This document shows positions 1 to 7,897 of a stretch of DNA of 64,000 nt, in pieces. A program made the translations under genes and the position numbers. The notes below the pieces were generated by a model that did not search any database, was not told the DNA's origin, and worked only from the letters and a program-made list of their open reading frames with translations. Position 1 is the stretch's first letter, and each line of letters begins with the position of its first letter. This DNA is from Cohnella xylanilytica. Its GTDB lineage: Bacteria > Bacillota > Bacilli > Paenibacillales > Paenibacillaceae. The stretch lies in assembly GCF_014212175.1 (NCBI RefSeq), contig NZ_JACJVR010000076.1:1-64000 (forward strand). Direction: 5' to 3'.

Positions 1-633
1 GCGCTCGGGCCGGGCGCGCCGGTCCGGCGACGGCTGCCCGCGCTGGGCCGCCATGTCGCCTGGCTCGCCCTCGCCCTGTCGCTGGCGGCGGGCGGAACGG
101 TCGGGCTGCTGGCCCAGCAGAGGACGGGCGGCGACGCGGCTCCGCTCCCCGCGGCGCCCTATGCCGATCCGGTCCCCGCGGAGAAGAAGGACGTCGGCAT
201 GCCGGATAGGCTTCGGTATGCCGACGTCGATGCCAAGGCCGTCAAAGCGTATTTGCGCAGCCGCGATTCCCTGCTCGCGGACGAGCCATACTTCGGCGCC
301 ATCGTCGCCAGCGCCCGGAAGTTCGACGTGAATCCGCTGCTCCTGTTCGCGATAACCGGGCAGGAGCAAGGCTTCGTGCCCCGGTCGGGCAAGCAGGCGC
401 GCCAGATCGTCAACAATCCGTTTAACGTGTTCCACAGCTGGCAGGATTACAACACGGATATCGCGGACTCCTCGGAGATCGCCGCCCGCACGATCGCGAG
501 GCGGATGGTCAAGAGACCGGAAGGGCACGAGCCGTTCGAATGGCTGAACCTTACCTATGCCGAGGACCCCGCCTGGTCCGAAGGCGTACGTTTGATTTTC
601 GACAAGCTCGCGAATCTCTCAAGGTCAAAATAG
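1..633 (+). CDS. Membrane-anchored lytic-transglycosylase/glucosaminidase-like protein, 5' end missing
   Basis: The frame is open from base 1 to the TAG at 631-633, so the gene begins outside the window; 210 residues are visible. Residues about 19-38 form one hydrophobic helix after an arginine-rich stretch. A Pro/Ala-rich linker follows, then a C-terminal domain of about 130 residues. That domain contains the block FAITGQEQGF followed by an NNPFNVF segment, which resembles the lysozyme-like fold of peptidoglycan hydrolases; the Glu of GQEQ is a possible catalytic acid. I infer a type II membrane protein with its enzyme domain outside the cell. An internal ATG at 199 would remove the helix and is not the real start. 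Family assignment is by motif only. Confidence 0.6.
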   Translation, partial: ALGPGAPVRRRLPALGRHVAWLALALSLAAGGTVGLLAQQRTGGDAAPLPAAPYADPVPAEKKDVGMPDRLRYADVDAKAVKAYLRSRDSLLADEPYFGAIVASARKFDVNPLLLFAITGQEQGFVPRSGKQARQIVNNPFNVFHSWQDYNTDIADSSEIAARTIARRMVKRPEGHEPFEWLNLTYAEDPAWSEGVRLIFDKLANLSRSK

Positions 634-751
634 GCGCGGCGGCGTCGGAAAAAAATATGAAACTTGTATGCTTCTTAGCACGTAAAGGAATAATAGTTAG
701 AAGCGCTATATCCTATTTCAGCTTATTCATCGGGAGGACAATCGAAACTCA

Positions 752-1765
752 ATGGCAGACGCGACACTATCGTCAGAACCGGACTCATCCAACTCATTCT
801 GGTCTCTACTCAGGAAGGGCAACACTTCGTCGGCGACGGCCGCGATCGGCAATACGCTGCTGGCCGTGGTCAAAGGCGTCGCGGCGTTCCTGACCGGCAG
901 CGGCGCGATGTTCGCGTCGACGATGCACTCCGTGGCGGACGCGGTCAACCAGGCGTTCGTGTTCACGGGCAGCGTCCTGGCGGAGAAGCGGCCGACGCGA
1001 AGGTTCCCGACCGGGTTCGGGCGGGTCATCAACCTGTTCTGCATGGTCGCCGTCATCGTCGTGACGGTGATGGCGTACGAGACGATTCACGAAGGCTTTC
1101 ACCTGCTTAAGCATCCCGCCCACACGTCGGGGATGTGGCTCAACCTGATCGTTCTGCTTCTGGCTCTGGCGACGGACGGATTCGTCCTGATCAAAGCGAT
1201 GAAGGAGATTCTTCACGAGAGCCGGGTGGAGGCGAAGGGGCTGCGCATCTTCCCCCAAGCGTTCCGGCATGTCGGCCGGGCCGCTCCTCCGACGCGGCTC
1301 GTGTTCTACGAGGACCTGGTCGCGACGCTCGGCGCGCTGTTCGCCCTCATCGCCGTTCTGGTCACCTCGCTCACGTCGTTCCACGCGATCGACGGCGTCA
1401 TGACGATCGTGATCGGCATCCTGATGGTCGGGGTCGCCTTCCGCGTCGGCTACGACAATATGGTCGGGCTCATCGGCGTGGCCGCACCTCCGGACGTGGA
1501 GGACAAGGTGGCGAAGATTATTTTCTCCCATCCGAAGGTCGTCGACATCAACCAGCTCCGCATCCTGCAGGAAGGCCGCTATTACCACGTCGAAGGGCTG
1601 ATCGAGCTGAAGAAGGGACTCAGTCTCGCCGACGCGGACGATATCAAGTTCCAGGTGCGCGACGAGCTGCTGAACGATCCGCACATCTCGGACGTGACGC
1701 TGGGCATCATCGAGGACAACGGCGTGACGGACTGGGATCCGGAAGAAGACGAGGAACAAGACTAA
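752..1765 (+). CDS. Cation diffusion facilitator (CDF) family transporter
   Basis: The 337-residue product is a proton-driven divalent metal (Zn/Fe/Mn/Co) exporter of the CDF family in the cytoplasmic membrane. The HSVADAVNQ block in the second helix carries the metal-ligand HxxxD pattern, and YEDLVATLG in a later helix is the matching second site. Several hydrophobic helices are followed by a soluble C-terminal domain of about 90 residues with the ferredoxin-like CDF regulatory fold (PPDVEDKVAKII onward). The acidic tail ends EEDEEQD. A GGGAGGA ribosome site lies about 11 nt before the ATG. It stands alone and is followed by a convergent HAD gene. The metal cannot be told from sequence. Confidence 0.9.
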   Translation: MADATLSSEPDSSNSFWSLLRKGNTSSATAAIGNTLLAVVKGVAAFLTGSGAMFASTMHSVADAVNQAFVFTGSVLAEKRPTRRFPTGFGRVINLFCMVAVIVVTVMAYETIHEGFHLLKHPAHTSGMWLNLIVLLLALATDGFVLIKAMKEILHESRVEAKGLRIFPQAFRHVGRAAPPTRLVFYEDLVATLGALFALIAVLVTSLTSFHAIDGVMTIVIGILMVGVAFRVGYDNMVGLIGVAAPPDVEDKVAKIIFSHPKVVDINQLRILQEGRYYHVEGLIELKKGLSLADADDIKFQVRDELLNDPHISDVTLGIIEDNGVTDWDPEEDEEQD

Positions 1766-1796
1766 GCCCCGCGCGGGCTCTCCATAGAACGTAAAG

Positions 1797-1829
1797 AAGG
1801 AACCTGAGCGTCTAGACGCCAGGTTCCTT
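1797..1829. terminator. Hairpin between convergent genes
   Basis: Arms AAGGAACCTG (1797-1806) and CAGGTTCCTT (1820-1829) flank an internal 12-bp palindrome centred on TCTAGA. It sits between the CDF gene and the 3' end of the HAD gene, overlapping the HAD stop codon, so it could end transcription both ways. There is no strong T run on either side. Confidence 0.6.
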
Positions 1830-2561
1830 CGCTATTCCGAGATAGTCGTCGATGGCGGGAGGCACTTCCGACAGCGCGGTTAACGTCAGCAGCGCTCCGC
1901 GAGGAGGCGTCTCGATCGTCAGCAGGTTGTACGTCCATTCCTGCTCGCGCTTCATGTGGATGGCGTGAATGCCGCATTCCACGGCGGGGAGGACGTCGGT
2001 TCGCAGCGAATTGCCGATCATCCACGTACGGTCCGCGTCGAAGCGGCCTTCGCGCAGAATCTCCTTGAGCGCGTCCGTGTTCTTGTGTACCCGAACGTAG
2101 ATCCGGTCCTGGAAAAATCGCTCCAGATTCATCCGCTCGATCTTCCGCCGCTGGATCGCAGGGTCTCCGCCGGTATAGAGGTGAAGACGGTGGCCTTGCA
2201 ATGTCAACGTCTCGAGCGTCTCCTCCATGAACGGATACGGCTCGACCTCGTGGTCGTAGACGCTCATGCCGAGCTCCCACAGCCGCTTCTCTTCGTCCTT
2301 CGATCCCGGCCTGCCGAGCAGGTCGCCGAAGTACCGGTACGTGTCCACGAACGAACGGGGGAAGTGATCGAACTGAAAGCCGAAGATCTTCACTCCGGCG
2401 ATGTCGATCTCCGTATGCTTGTCGATAATGCTCTCGCGCGTCGCCGCTAACGGCGCGAACCATTCCGTCATCAGGTCGGCGAACTGGTCGAGGACGAGAT
2501 TGAAGTATTTATTGCAGTAGATTAACGTGTCGTCCAGATCGAATAAGATGCTCTGCTTCAT
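1812..2561 (-). CDS. HAD-superfamily hydrolase
   Basis: The 249-residue product starts MKQSILFDLDDTLIY, which is HAD motif I (DxDxT with the nucleophile Asp). A cap of about 100 residues follows, then LYTGGDP (motif II Thr) and MIGNSLRTDVLPA (motif IV region). It is likely a small-molecule phosphatase acting in the cytosol; the substrate is unknown. The frame is open further upstream to 2660, but the ATG at 2561 has AAGGAG 8 nt before it and starts directly at the family N-terminus, so I chose it. It is a single gene, convergent with the CDF transporter. Confidence 0.85.
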   Translation of the reverse strand: MKQSILFDLDDTLIYCNKYFNLVLDQFADLMTEWFAPLAATRESIIDKHTEIDIAGVKIFGFQFDHFPRSFVDTYRYFGDLLGRPGSKDEEKRLWELGMSVYDHEVEPYPFMEETLETLTLQGHRLHLYTGGDPAIQRRKIERMNLERFFQDRIYVRVHKNTDALKEILREGRFDADRTWMIGNSLRTDVLPAVECGIHAIHMKREQEWTYNLLTIETPPRGALLTLTALSEVPPAIDDYLGIAKEPGV

Positions 2562-2713
2562 TGCGCTCGCTCCTTCAATACGTTGCCGGGGGCTCCTTTG
2601 TTTATCGTATCCGTCCGCAGCCGAAGGCGCGCCCCGTTCCCGAAGCCGGATATCTTCCATTATGGCCGCGAATACCAGGTTTGTAAATGCGCGCGAAGTG
2701 GCATGATGGTAAC

Positions 2714-2742
2714 AAAAAGCCCTTCGCCGCGATCGCGAAGGG
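2714..2742 (-). terminator. Rho-independent terminator, minus strand
   Basis: Arms CCCTTCGC (2720-2727) and GCGAAGGG (2735-2742) enclose a 7-nt loop; read on the minus strand the stem is followed by CTTTTTG. It suits the LexA-box gene at 2903-3133, whose transcript would then run antisense across the 45-codon gene at 2759-2896. Confidence 0.7.
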
Positions 2743-2758
2743 ACGGAGGTGAGTCGCT

Positions 2759-2896
2759 ATGCCGAGAAACGGCAGCACCAAAGCGGACGATCAGCAGAAC
2801 TTCGCCCGCCTGAAATCGGAAGCCCGGACGCCGAATCTGGAGAAGCTGTCCCGCCTTCCGCCGAGCCTGAACAAAATCAACAAGAACCTGCCTTGA
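2759..2896 (+). CDS. Small basic protein of unknown function (45 aa)
   Basis: The ATG at 2759 is preceded by GGAGGTGA with about 5 nt spacing, close to ideal. The 45-residue product starts MPRNGSTKADDQQNF and ends KINKNLP. It is hydrophilic, rich in Lys, Arg, Asn and Leu, with no membrane segment or cysteine. It lies between the minus-strand terminator at 2714-2742 and the 3' end of the minus-strand LexA-box gene, only 6 nt away. I do not recognise a family. The ribosome site is the main argument that it is translated. Confidence 0.55.
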   Translation: MPRNGSTKADDQQNFARLKSEARTPNLEKLSRLPPSLNKINKNLP

Positions 2897-2902
2897 TGCC
2901 TC

Positions 2903-3133
2903 TCAGGCATACTTCTCGCGCTTCGCCCGAAGATCCCTCTTGATGAAGGCGATCCTCTGGCGCACATAGAAGTCGTAGCTGCCCCCGCGCAACTCCCGGG
3001 GGCTTATCGTATGTCCGGTGTCGTTATCGATGATGACGAGCTTCCCGTCGGCGTAAAATTTGAAAGTAAGATCCGTTGACGGGCGGCTTCCTCTCGCAGG
3101 CTCTACAAATCGCAGGTGCTCGCAGTTGACCAT
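2903..3133 (-). CDS. Small protein under a two-box LexA operator (76 aa)
   Basis: The start at 3133 is chosen because GAGGTG lies 7 nt upstream; the in-frame ATG at 3139 is only 1 nt from that site, and longer starts run through the promoter. The 76-residue product has an N-terminal MVNCEHLRFVEP segment, a beta-rich centre (FKFYADGKLVIIDND) and a highly basic C-terminus (KRDLRAKREKYA). I do not recognise the family. The promoter and both candidate LexA boxes point at this gene, so I infer induction by DNA damage. It could be a checkpoint, DNA-binding or inhibitor protein; the sequence does not decide. Confidence 0.65.
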   Translation of the reverse strand: MVNCEHLRFVEPARGSRPSTDLTFKFYADGKLVIIDNDTGHTISPRELRGGSYDFYVRQRIAFIKRDLRAKREKYA

Positions 3134-3161
3134 TCCCATCCACCTCGTATTCAGAATTATT

Positions 3162-3175
3162 CGAACAAATGTTCT
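3162..3175. promoter_or_regulatory. Candidate LexA (SOS) box, downstream site
   Basis: CGAACAAATGTTCT matches the Bacillus-type LexA consensus CGAACRNRYGTTYC at 13 of 14 positions. It lies just downstream of the -10 element and would cover the transcription start of the minus-strand gene at 2903-3133. Confidence 0.75.
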
Positions 3176-3182
3176 TGTTCCC

Positions 3183-3211
3183 ATTATAGCAAACATTTGT
3201 TCGTATGGAAA
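3183..3211 (-). promoter_or_regulatory. Vegetative-type promoter of the SOS-box gene
   Basis: On the minus strand a perfect TATAAT (3183-3188) is separated by 17 bp from TTTCCA (3206-3211), a 4/6 match to TTGACA. One LexA box fills the spacer and another overlaps the predicted start point, a classic occlusion layout. Confidence 0.7.
3190..3203. promoter_or_regulatory. Candidate LexA (SOS) box, spacer site
   Basis: On the minus strand this reads CGAACAAATGTTTG, 13 of 14 to the Bacillus-type LexA consensus. It lies within the spacer between the -35 and -10 elements, 28 bp from the other box. Confidence 0.75.
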
Positions 3212-3291
3212 GGCGTTCCGGAATACAATAAACTAGATTCATTGGGGAAACTATCAATTCAAGCATCGCCGGAGAAGGAGCACAAGCAGCC

Positions 3292-4020
3292 ATGATCACG
3301 ATATCGGGATTGACCCGCACTCTGCCGCAAGGCAAAACGGTGCTTCAGGAGATTCGCGGACAGCTGGAGCCCGGCACGTTCGTCGCGATCGTCGGGGCGA
3401 GCGGCAGCGGCAAGTCGACGCTGCTTCGCTGCCTAGCGCTCAAGGAGCCGTGGACGAAGGGAGAGTACCGGTTCGACGGCCAGGAGGTCATGAAGGCCGG
3501 CCCGCTCGCGAAGCTTCGCGTTCGGCGCAAGATCGCGTACCTGGAGCAGAAACCGCTTTTATACGAGAAGAAGACCGCGCTGAAGAACGTTCTGATCGGA
3601 GCCGTCGGCCAAGTGTCCTGGATTCGCCGGATGACCGGCATGGTCCGCAACGACGACTACATGGACGCGATGGACACGCTGGAGGCGGTCGGCCTCATCG
3701 ACCGGGCGAAGCAGCCCGCCGAGAAGCTGAGCGGCGGGGAGCGCCAGCGGGTCGCCATCGCGCGGGCGATCGCCCACGGCGCGGAGCTCGTTCTGGCGGA
3801 CGAACCGGTCACGGGGCTGGACCCGCACTCGGCCGAGGACATTATGGCGATCCTGAAGAAGCTGTGCAAGGAGAAGCGGACGACGATCGTCGTGGCGCTG
3901 CATAGGCTCGAGCTGGCCGAGAAGTTCGCGGACGAGATCTGGGGCCTGCATGAGGGACGAATCATCATGAACGTCCGGGGACGCCGGCTGACCGGCGCCG
4001 AGAAGGTGCGCCTGTCGTGA
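3292..4020 (+). CDS. PhnC-like ABC transporter ATP-binding protein
   Basis: The 242-residue ATPase has Walker A GASGSGKST, Q-loop region YLEQKP, signature LSGGERQR, Walker B ELVLADEP, D-loop GLDPHSAED and the switch histidine in VVALHRLE. Size and pattern fit PhnC-type phosphonate/phosphate importers. No permease or binding protein is next to it, so it either serves transporter parts elsewhere or has another role. It overlaps the following acetyltransferase gene by GTGA, so the two are translationally coupled. The LexA-box promoter faces the other way. Confidence 0.85.
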   Translation: MITISGLTRTLPQGKTVLQEIRGQLEPGTFVAIVGASGSGKSTLLRCLALKEPWTKGEYRFDGQEVMKAGPLAKLRVRRKIAYLEQKPLLYEKKTALKNVLIGAVGQVSWIRRMTGMVRNDDYMDAMDTLEAVGLIDRAKQPAEKLSGGERQRVAIARAIAHGAELVLADEPVTGLDPHSAEDIMAILKKLCKEKRTTIVVALHRLELAEKFADEIWGLHEGRIIMNVRGRRLTGAEKVRLS

Positions 4021-4529
4021 CGGCCGTCATTCGGCCGGCCCGTTCGGAAGAGGAGATCCGTCTCGCGCACCGGCTGGAGGCGGCCTGTTATTCTCCCGAG
4101 CTGGCGGCGTCGCCCGAGGCATTCCTCTACCGTTGGCGGACGTACCCGGACTACTTCCTGACGGCATGGGAAGGGGAACGGCTCGTCGGCCTCGCCTGCG
4201 GCGTCCGGACGGACGCGGAGGATTGCTTCGACGTCGGCATCAAGAAGCTGCTCGGAGGCTCGCAGGACGGACGCAAGCTGTGCGTCCTGTCGGTCGCGGT
4301 GGACGAGAGCCGCCGCGGCGGCGGCCTCGGGGCGAAGCTGCTCGCCGCCATTGTCGAACGGGCGAAGCGCGGGGGGCTCGCGGAAGTCCTGCTGATGTGC
4401 CAGAGCGGTCTGGTCCGCTGGTACGAGGCGAACGGCTTCCGGCCGACGGGACTTATTCACGACGAGCACGGCGGCGTGGAGTGGCACGATATGATCATGA
4501 AGCTGACGGAAGAACGGCTCCCAGGCTGA
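4017..4529 (+). CDS. GNAT family N-acetyltransferase
   Basis: The start is the GTG of the GTGA overlap with the ABC ATPase. The 170-residue protein has the GNAT core: a beta strand with LSVAVDESRRGGGLGAKLL (acetyl-CoA pyrophosphate loop R/Q-x-x-G-x-G/A) and a C-terminal WYEANGF block. It transfers an acetyl group to an unknown amine. Coupling to an ABC ATPase may mean a shared substrate, for example detoxification plus transport, but that is inference. A stem of GGCTCCCA and TGGGAGCC at 4516-4543 spans the stop codon without a T run. Confidence 0.85.
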   Translation: MTAVIRPARSEEEIRLAHRLEAACYSPELAASPEAFLYRWRTYPDYFLTAWEGERLVGLACGVRTDAEDCFDVGIKKLLGGSQDGRKLCVLSVAVDESRRGGGLGAKLLAAIVERAKRGGLAEVLLMCQSGLVRWYEANGFRPTGLIHDEHGGVEWHDMIMKLTEERLPG

Positions 4530-4564
4530 GAGGCTTGGGAGCCGATCCGATTGCGGGAGTCCGA

Positions 4565-4687
4565 TCAGAAGGTCTCTTCGGGCGATTCGCCGGCAAGCTC
4601 GTGCAGGGACTTGATCTTGCCATGGGGATGCTGCGTCTGCTTCCGTTGCTTCCAAGCGTTCTCCCTGCGGCGTTTGGACGTGCTCAT
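4565..4687 (-). CDS. Small conserved protein, DUF6254-like (40 aa)
   Basis: The start at 4687 follows GAGGAGG 8 nt upstream. The product is strongly basic at first (MSTSKRRRENAWKQRKQTQ) and then has HPHGKIKSLHELAG. This matches my memory of short Bacillales proteins with the pattern SKR..W..RK..Q.PHGK.KS..EL, called DUF6254. Function is unknown. It is convergent with the acetyltransferase gene, with 35 nt between them. Confidence 0.7.
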   Translation of the reverse strand: MSTSKRRRENAWKQRKQTQHPHGKIKSLHELAGESPEETF

Positions 4688-5010
4688 GGCGCATTCCTCC
4701 TCGCGATTCGCATCGCCTAAGATTCGGAGCTCGGCTATATCGTGGCGCAAGCGAGGGGCGGTTATGCAAGCGGGGCGCGGGCGAGCGGGTTCTGAACGTG
4801 ACGCATTCTGGGGCTGAGCGAGGAAGAAGCGCGAGATTGGAAAACGAAGGAAGCGCGGAAGACCGCGCTGCTTCGGCCGGCGCCGGAGAAGCGGAAGTTA
4901 GCGGAAATACGGAAGTTAGCGGAAATACGGAAGTTAGCGGTGATACGGGGAAGTTCCCGAAGATTCGGGAGCTGCCGGAGATAACGGAAGAATTGAGGGT
5001 GGGGGTTCGG
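4688..5010. other. 323-bp intergenic region with an 18-bp repeat
   Basis: This lies between the divergent 40-residue gene and the MOSC gene. A + strand frame is open from a GTG at 4798 into the MOSC gene, but that GTG has no ribosome site and the added residues are low complexity, so I treat the interval as leader DNA. Apart from the tandem repeat at 4893-4946 I see no convincing promoter. Confidence 0.5.
4893..4946. repeat. Three tandem 18-bp units
   Basis: Unit GGAAGTTAGCGGAAATAC occurs at 4893, 4911 and (with GTG for AAA) 4929. In the MOSC frame it would encode a repeated EVSGNT hexapeptide. Short repeats like this are common between genes in Paenibacillaceae, to my knowledge. Confidence 0.85.
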
Positions 5011-5688
5011 ATGATGGAAGCGACGAAGGAGAGATGGACCGCTCCTCTGCTGTCGGTGAATACGGGCGCGGCCCGCTTGGGAACGTACAAAGGACGGGAA
5101 GCGAAGTCCGGCATCGGCAAGGAGCCGGCGGACCGTCCGCTTCTTCTCGGGCCGACGGGGCTCGAAGGGGACGAGCAGGCGGACCTGGTCAACCACGGCG
5201 GGCCGGACAAGGCGATGTGCGTCTACAGCTATCTCCACTATTCGCACTGGGAGGCCGTTCTGGGGCGGAAGCTGCCGATGGGCGCGTTCGGGGAGAACTT
5301 CACTCTGGACGGCATCTCGGAGGACATGGTGCATGTCGGCGACGTCTTCCGCGTCGGCGGGGCGACCGTCCAGATCAGCCAGCCGAGAGTGCCTTGCTGG
5401 AAGCTGGCGATGCGGTGGGGGCTCGACGAGCTGCCCGCTCTCGTGACGCAGACCGGCGCGACGGGCTTCTACTTCCGGGTGCTCGAGCCGGGAGAGGTGG
5501 CCGCCGGCGAGATCGAGCTCGTCCGGCGTCATCCCGCGGGTCTCTCCGTGAAGGAAGCGAACCGGATCATGCACCGCGACAAGAAGGATACGGAAGGCAT
5601 TCGGCGGCTGCTCGCGGTGGAGGCGCTGGCGGACAGCTGGCGCGATACGCTGACGAAGCGGCTGGCCAAATCGGAAGCGGAGGGATAA
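5011..5688 (+). CDS. MOSC domain protein, YiiM-like
   Basis: Start ATG 5011 is preceded by GAGGGTGGGGG. The 225-residue protein has the MOSC hallmarks: GLEGDEQADLVNHGGPDKA near residue 50, FGENFTLDG, and the conserved cysteine in QPRVPCWKL. A C-terminal helical extension (SVKEANRIMHRDK) matches the YiiM subgroup. MOSC proteins bind molybdenum cofactor or sulfur and reduce N-hydroxylated compounds or act in Fe-S sulfuration. It is 3 nt from the SDR gene and probably co-transcribed. Confidence 0.88.
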   Translation: MMEATKERWTAPLLSVNTGAARLGTYKGREAKSGIGKEPADRPLLLGPTGLEGDEQADLVNHGGPDKAMCVYSYLHYSHWEAVLGRKLPMGAFGENFTLDGISEDMVHVGDVFRVGGATVQISQPRVPCWKLAMRWGLDELPALVTQTGATGFYFRVLEPGEVAAGEIELVRRHPAGLSVKEANRIMHRDKKDTEGIRRLLAVEALADSWRDTLTKRLAKSEAEG

Positions 5689-5691
5689 GAG

Positions 5692-6441
5692 ATGTCGTTC
5701 GCCGACAAAACGGTCGTGATTACCGGCGCGGCCGGAGGAATCGGCCGCGCGTTATCGCGGTCCTACGCGGAGCAAGGCGCGGCCGTGCTGCTGACCGATC
5801 TGCCGGGCGAAGAAGGCGAAGCGCTGGCCCGTTCTCTCGTGCAGGAGGGGGCGCGGGCCGAGTTCTTCGCCGCGGACCTGGCCCGGCCGGAATCGGCCGC
5901 CCGGATCATGAAGGCCGCCTCGGACGCGTTCGGAAGCGTCGATATTCTGATCAACAACGCCGGTCTGGGCATCTGGAAGTCCCCGCTGGAGCTGGAGCTC
6001 GAGGAGTGGGACCGCGTGCTGAACGTCAACCTGCGGGGGACGTTCCTCTGCTCCCGGGAAGCGGCGAAGATCATGAAGCGCCAAGGGACCGGCGGCGCGA
6101 TCGTCAACATCGCTTCCACGAGGCATCTGCAGTCTGAGCCGAACTCGGAAGCGTACGCCGCCTCCAAGGGAGGCATCGCCTCGCTGACCCACGCGCTCGC
6201 GCTGTCGCTCGGCCCGGACCGGATCCGGGTCAACGCGGTCAGCCCCGGCTGGATCGAGACCGGCGATTACACGGCGTTGCGGCCGGAAGACCACGATCAG
6301 CATCCTTCGGGCAGAGTCGGCGTTCCGGACGACATCGTCCGCGCCTGCTTCTACCTGACCGATCCGGAGAACGGCTTCGTCACCGGCATCGATCTGGCCG
6401 TGGACGGAGGCATGACGCGCAAGATGATTTACGTGCCTTGA
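5692..6441 (+). CDS. SDR family oxidoreductase
   Basis: The 249-residue classical short-chain dehydrogenase has TGAAGGIGRA (cofactor loop), NNAG, the catalytic serine region NIAST, YAASK with Tyr and Lys, and PGWIETGDY. The C-terminus VDGGMTRKMIY is typical of glucose-1-dehydrogenase/FabG-like members. The Asp of LLTDLPGEE after the second strand favours NAD over NADP. The substrate is not predictable. The start lies 3 nt after the MOSC stop with GGAGGGATAAGAG upstream. Confidence 0.88.
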   Translation: MSFADKTVVITGAAGGIGRALSRSYAEQGAAVLLTDLPGEEGEALARSLVQEGARAEFFAADLARPESAARIMKAASDAFGSVDILINNAGLGIWKSPLELELEEWDRVLNVNLRGTFLCSREAAKIMKRQGTGGAIVNIASTRHLQSEPNSEAYAASKGGIASLTHALALSLGPDRIRVNAVSPGWIETGDYTALRPEDHDQHPSGRVGVPDDIVRACFYLTDPENGFVTGIDLAVDGGMTRKMIYVP

Positions 6442-6565
6442 GAGCCGTCACGATAGATCCGTCGGCAATCGCAGGCGATGGCCGACATACAATAAGAGGA
6501 AGAGGGAGGCGGATAGGCGCTTGGGCGGGACGAGACGGGCTTCGCCGTTCCGCGACAGCGAAATT

Positions 6566-6579
6566 CGTAAGCGTTTTCC
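6566..6579. promoter_or_regulatory. Possible CcpA (cre) site before the oxidoreductase genes
   Basis: CGTAAGCGTTTTCC has the central AANCG of cre sites and matches TGWAARCGYTWNCW at 12 of 14 positions. It lies 115 nt before the start of the 2-oxoacid oxidoreductase gene. It could place this enzyme under carbon control, but chance matches of this quality are common. Confidence 0.3.
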
Positions 6580-6693
6580 AACAACGGCAGGAATTCGCGG
6601 GCGAACCGCGAAAGGTATCAACATCGCAGCCAGATGCTTCCGACGACTCTCCGACTTAGCATTCCGAATATGCGAAAGGGGATAGGCAGCCAT

Positions 6694-7698
6694 ATGGTCA
6701 CGTTGCCCAAAACGAACGAGCTAGGCTTCTTCGAGATCCGGCTGGAATCGATCGGCGGACTCGGAGCGAACCTGGCGGGCAAGATGCTCGCCGAAGCCGG
6801 AGTGATGGGGGTGGGGCTGAACGGAGTCAGCTTCAGCTCCTACGGCTCCGAGAAGAAAGGATCGCCCGTCAAAGCCCACATCCGCTTCTGCGCGCCCGAC
6901 GCCCGAATCCGCGATACCTCTCCCGTCGAGCGTCCTCACGTCATCGGCATTTTCCACGAGAACCTGTCCCGTACCGTCAACGTCATCTCCGGCATGCGCG
7001 AAGACACCATCGTCCTGGTCAACTCCAAGAAGCCGCCCTCCGTCCTCAAGGACCAACTGAAGCTGAAGAGCGGCACGCTCGCCGTCGTCGACGCGACCGG
7101 CATCAGCCTCGAAGAGAACAACCGCGTCAACATGGCCATGCTCGGCGCGCTGTTCCGGCTGTGCCCGTTCCTCGATCCCGAATTCATGAAGGGCGTCGTC
7201 CGCAAGTCGCTCGAGAAGAAGTACCCCGGAGCCGTCCAGCCGGCGCTGAACACGTTCGACCGCGGCTACAAGGAAGTGAAGTTTCAGACGTTCGAGCTCG
7301 CCCCGGGGGATTCGATGCCGGCGTTCGTCCGGATGGACACCCCCGTGCTCGGCTACGAGACGCAGCCGATCGGCGGCCTCATCACGAATCCCGGCAACAG
7401 CGTGCTGAAGGATCTCAGCATCTCCCGCGCCGGGCGCCTCCCGCACTTCGCCGACGACAAGTGCATCCACTGCGCCGCCTGCGACAACGTATGCCCCGAC
7501 TTCTGCTTCGTCTGGGAGGAGCTTCCCGACAAGAAGGGACGTCCCCAGATGTTCCTGCAAGGAATCGACTACCAATACTGCAAGGGCTGCCTGAAATGCG
7601 TGCAAGCGTGCCCGACGGACGCCCTGTCCGCCGAGCTGGAAGAGGACGGGTACGCGGACGGACGCCGCGTCGCCCATCGCTTCAACTACGTCGTCTAA
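6694..7698 (+). CDS. 2-oxoacid:ferredoxin oxidoreductase, fused gamma and ferredoxin (delta) subunits
   Basis: The 334-residue product joins a gamma-type domain (residues about 5-200, starting ESIGGLGANLAGKMLAEAG) to a two-cluster ferredoxin. The clusters are CIHCAACDNVCP at about residue 257 and CKGCLKCVQACP at about 296, both with all four ligands. It passes electrons from 2-oxoacid decarboxylation to ferredoxin. ATG 6694 is preferred because of the AAAGGGG site upstream, although its spacing of about 12 nt is long. The gene directly downstream encodes fused alpha and beta chains, so the four-subunit enzyme is made from two polypeptides. Confidence 0.85.
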   Translation: MVTLPKTNELGFFEIRLESIGGLGANLAGKMLAEAGVMGVGLNGVSFSSYGSEKKGSPVKAHIRFCAPDARIRDTSPVERPHVIGIFHENLSRTVNVISGMREDTIVLVNSKKPPSVLKDQLKLKSGTLAVVDATGISLEENNRVNMAMLGALFRLCPFLDPEFMKGVVRKSLEKKYPGAVQPALNTFDRGYKEVKFQTFELAPGDSMPAFVRMDTPVLGYETQPIGGLITNPGNSVLKDLSISRAGRLPHFADDKCIHCAACDNVCPDFCFVWEELPDKKGRPQMFLQGIDYQYCKGCLKCVQACPTDALSAELEEDGYADGRRVAHRFNYVV

Positions 7699-7897
7699 CC
7701 GCTGCGTCGTCTAATCGCGATGTCTACTATCGCCACGTCCTCGATCGCCGGGCCGGGCCCGGACGGCTTTTCTCCCGCCTCCATCCAAGCCTTGTCGCGC
7801 CAACCGATCCTTCCGCCGCCGTCTGCCGGTCCGACTCCCTGATGACAATGGATGATACGAATTCCAAGTCGAGTCCAGAAGGGTGGGCAACGGTAAA

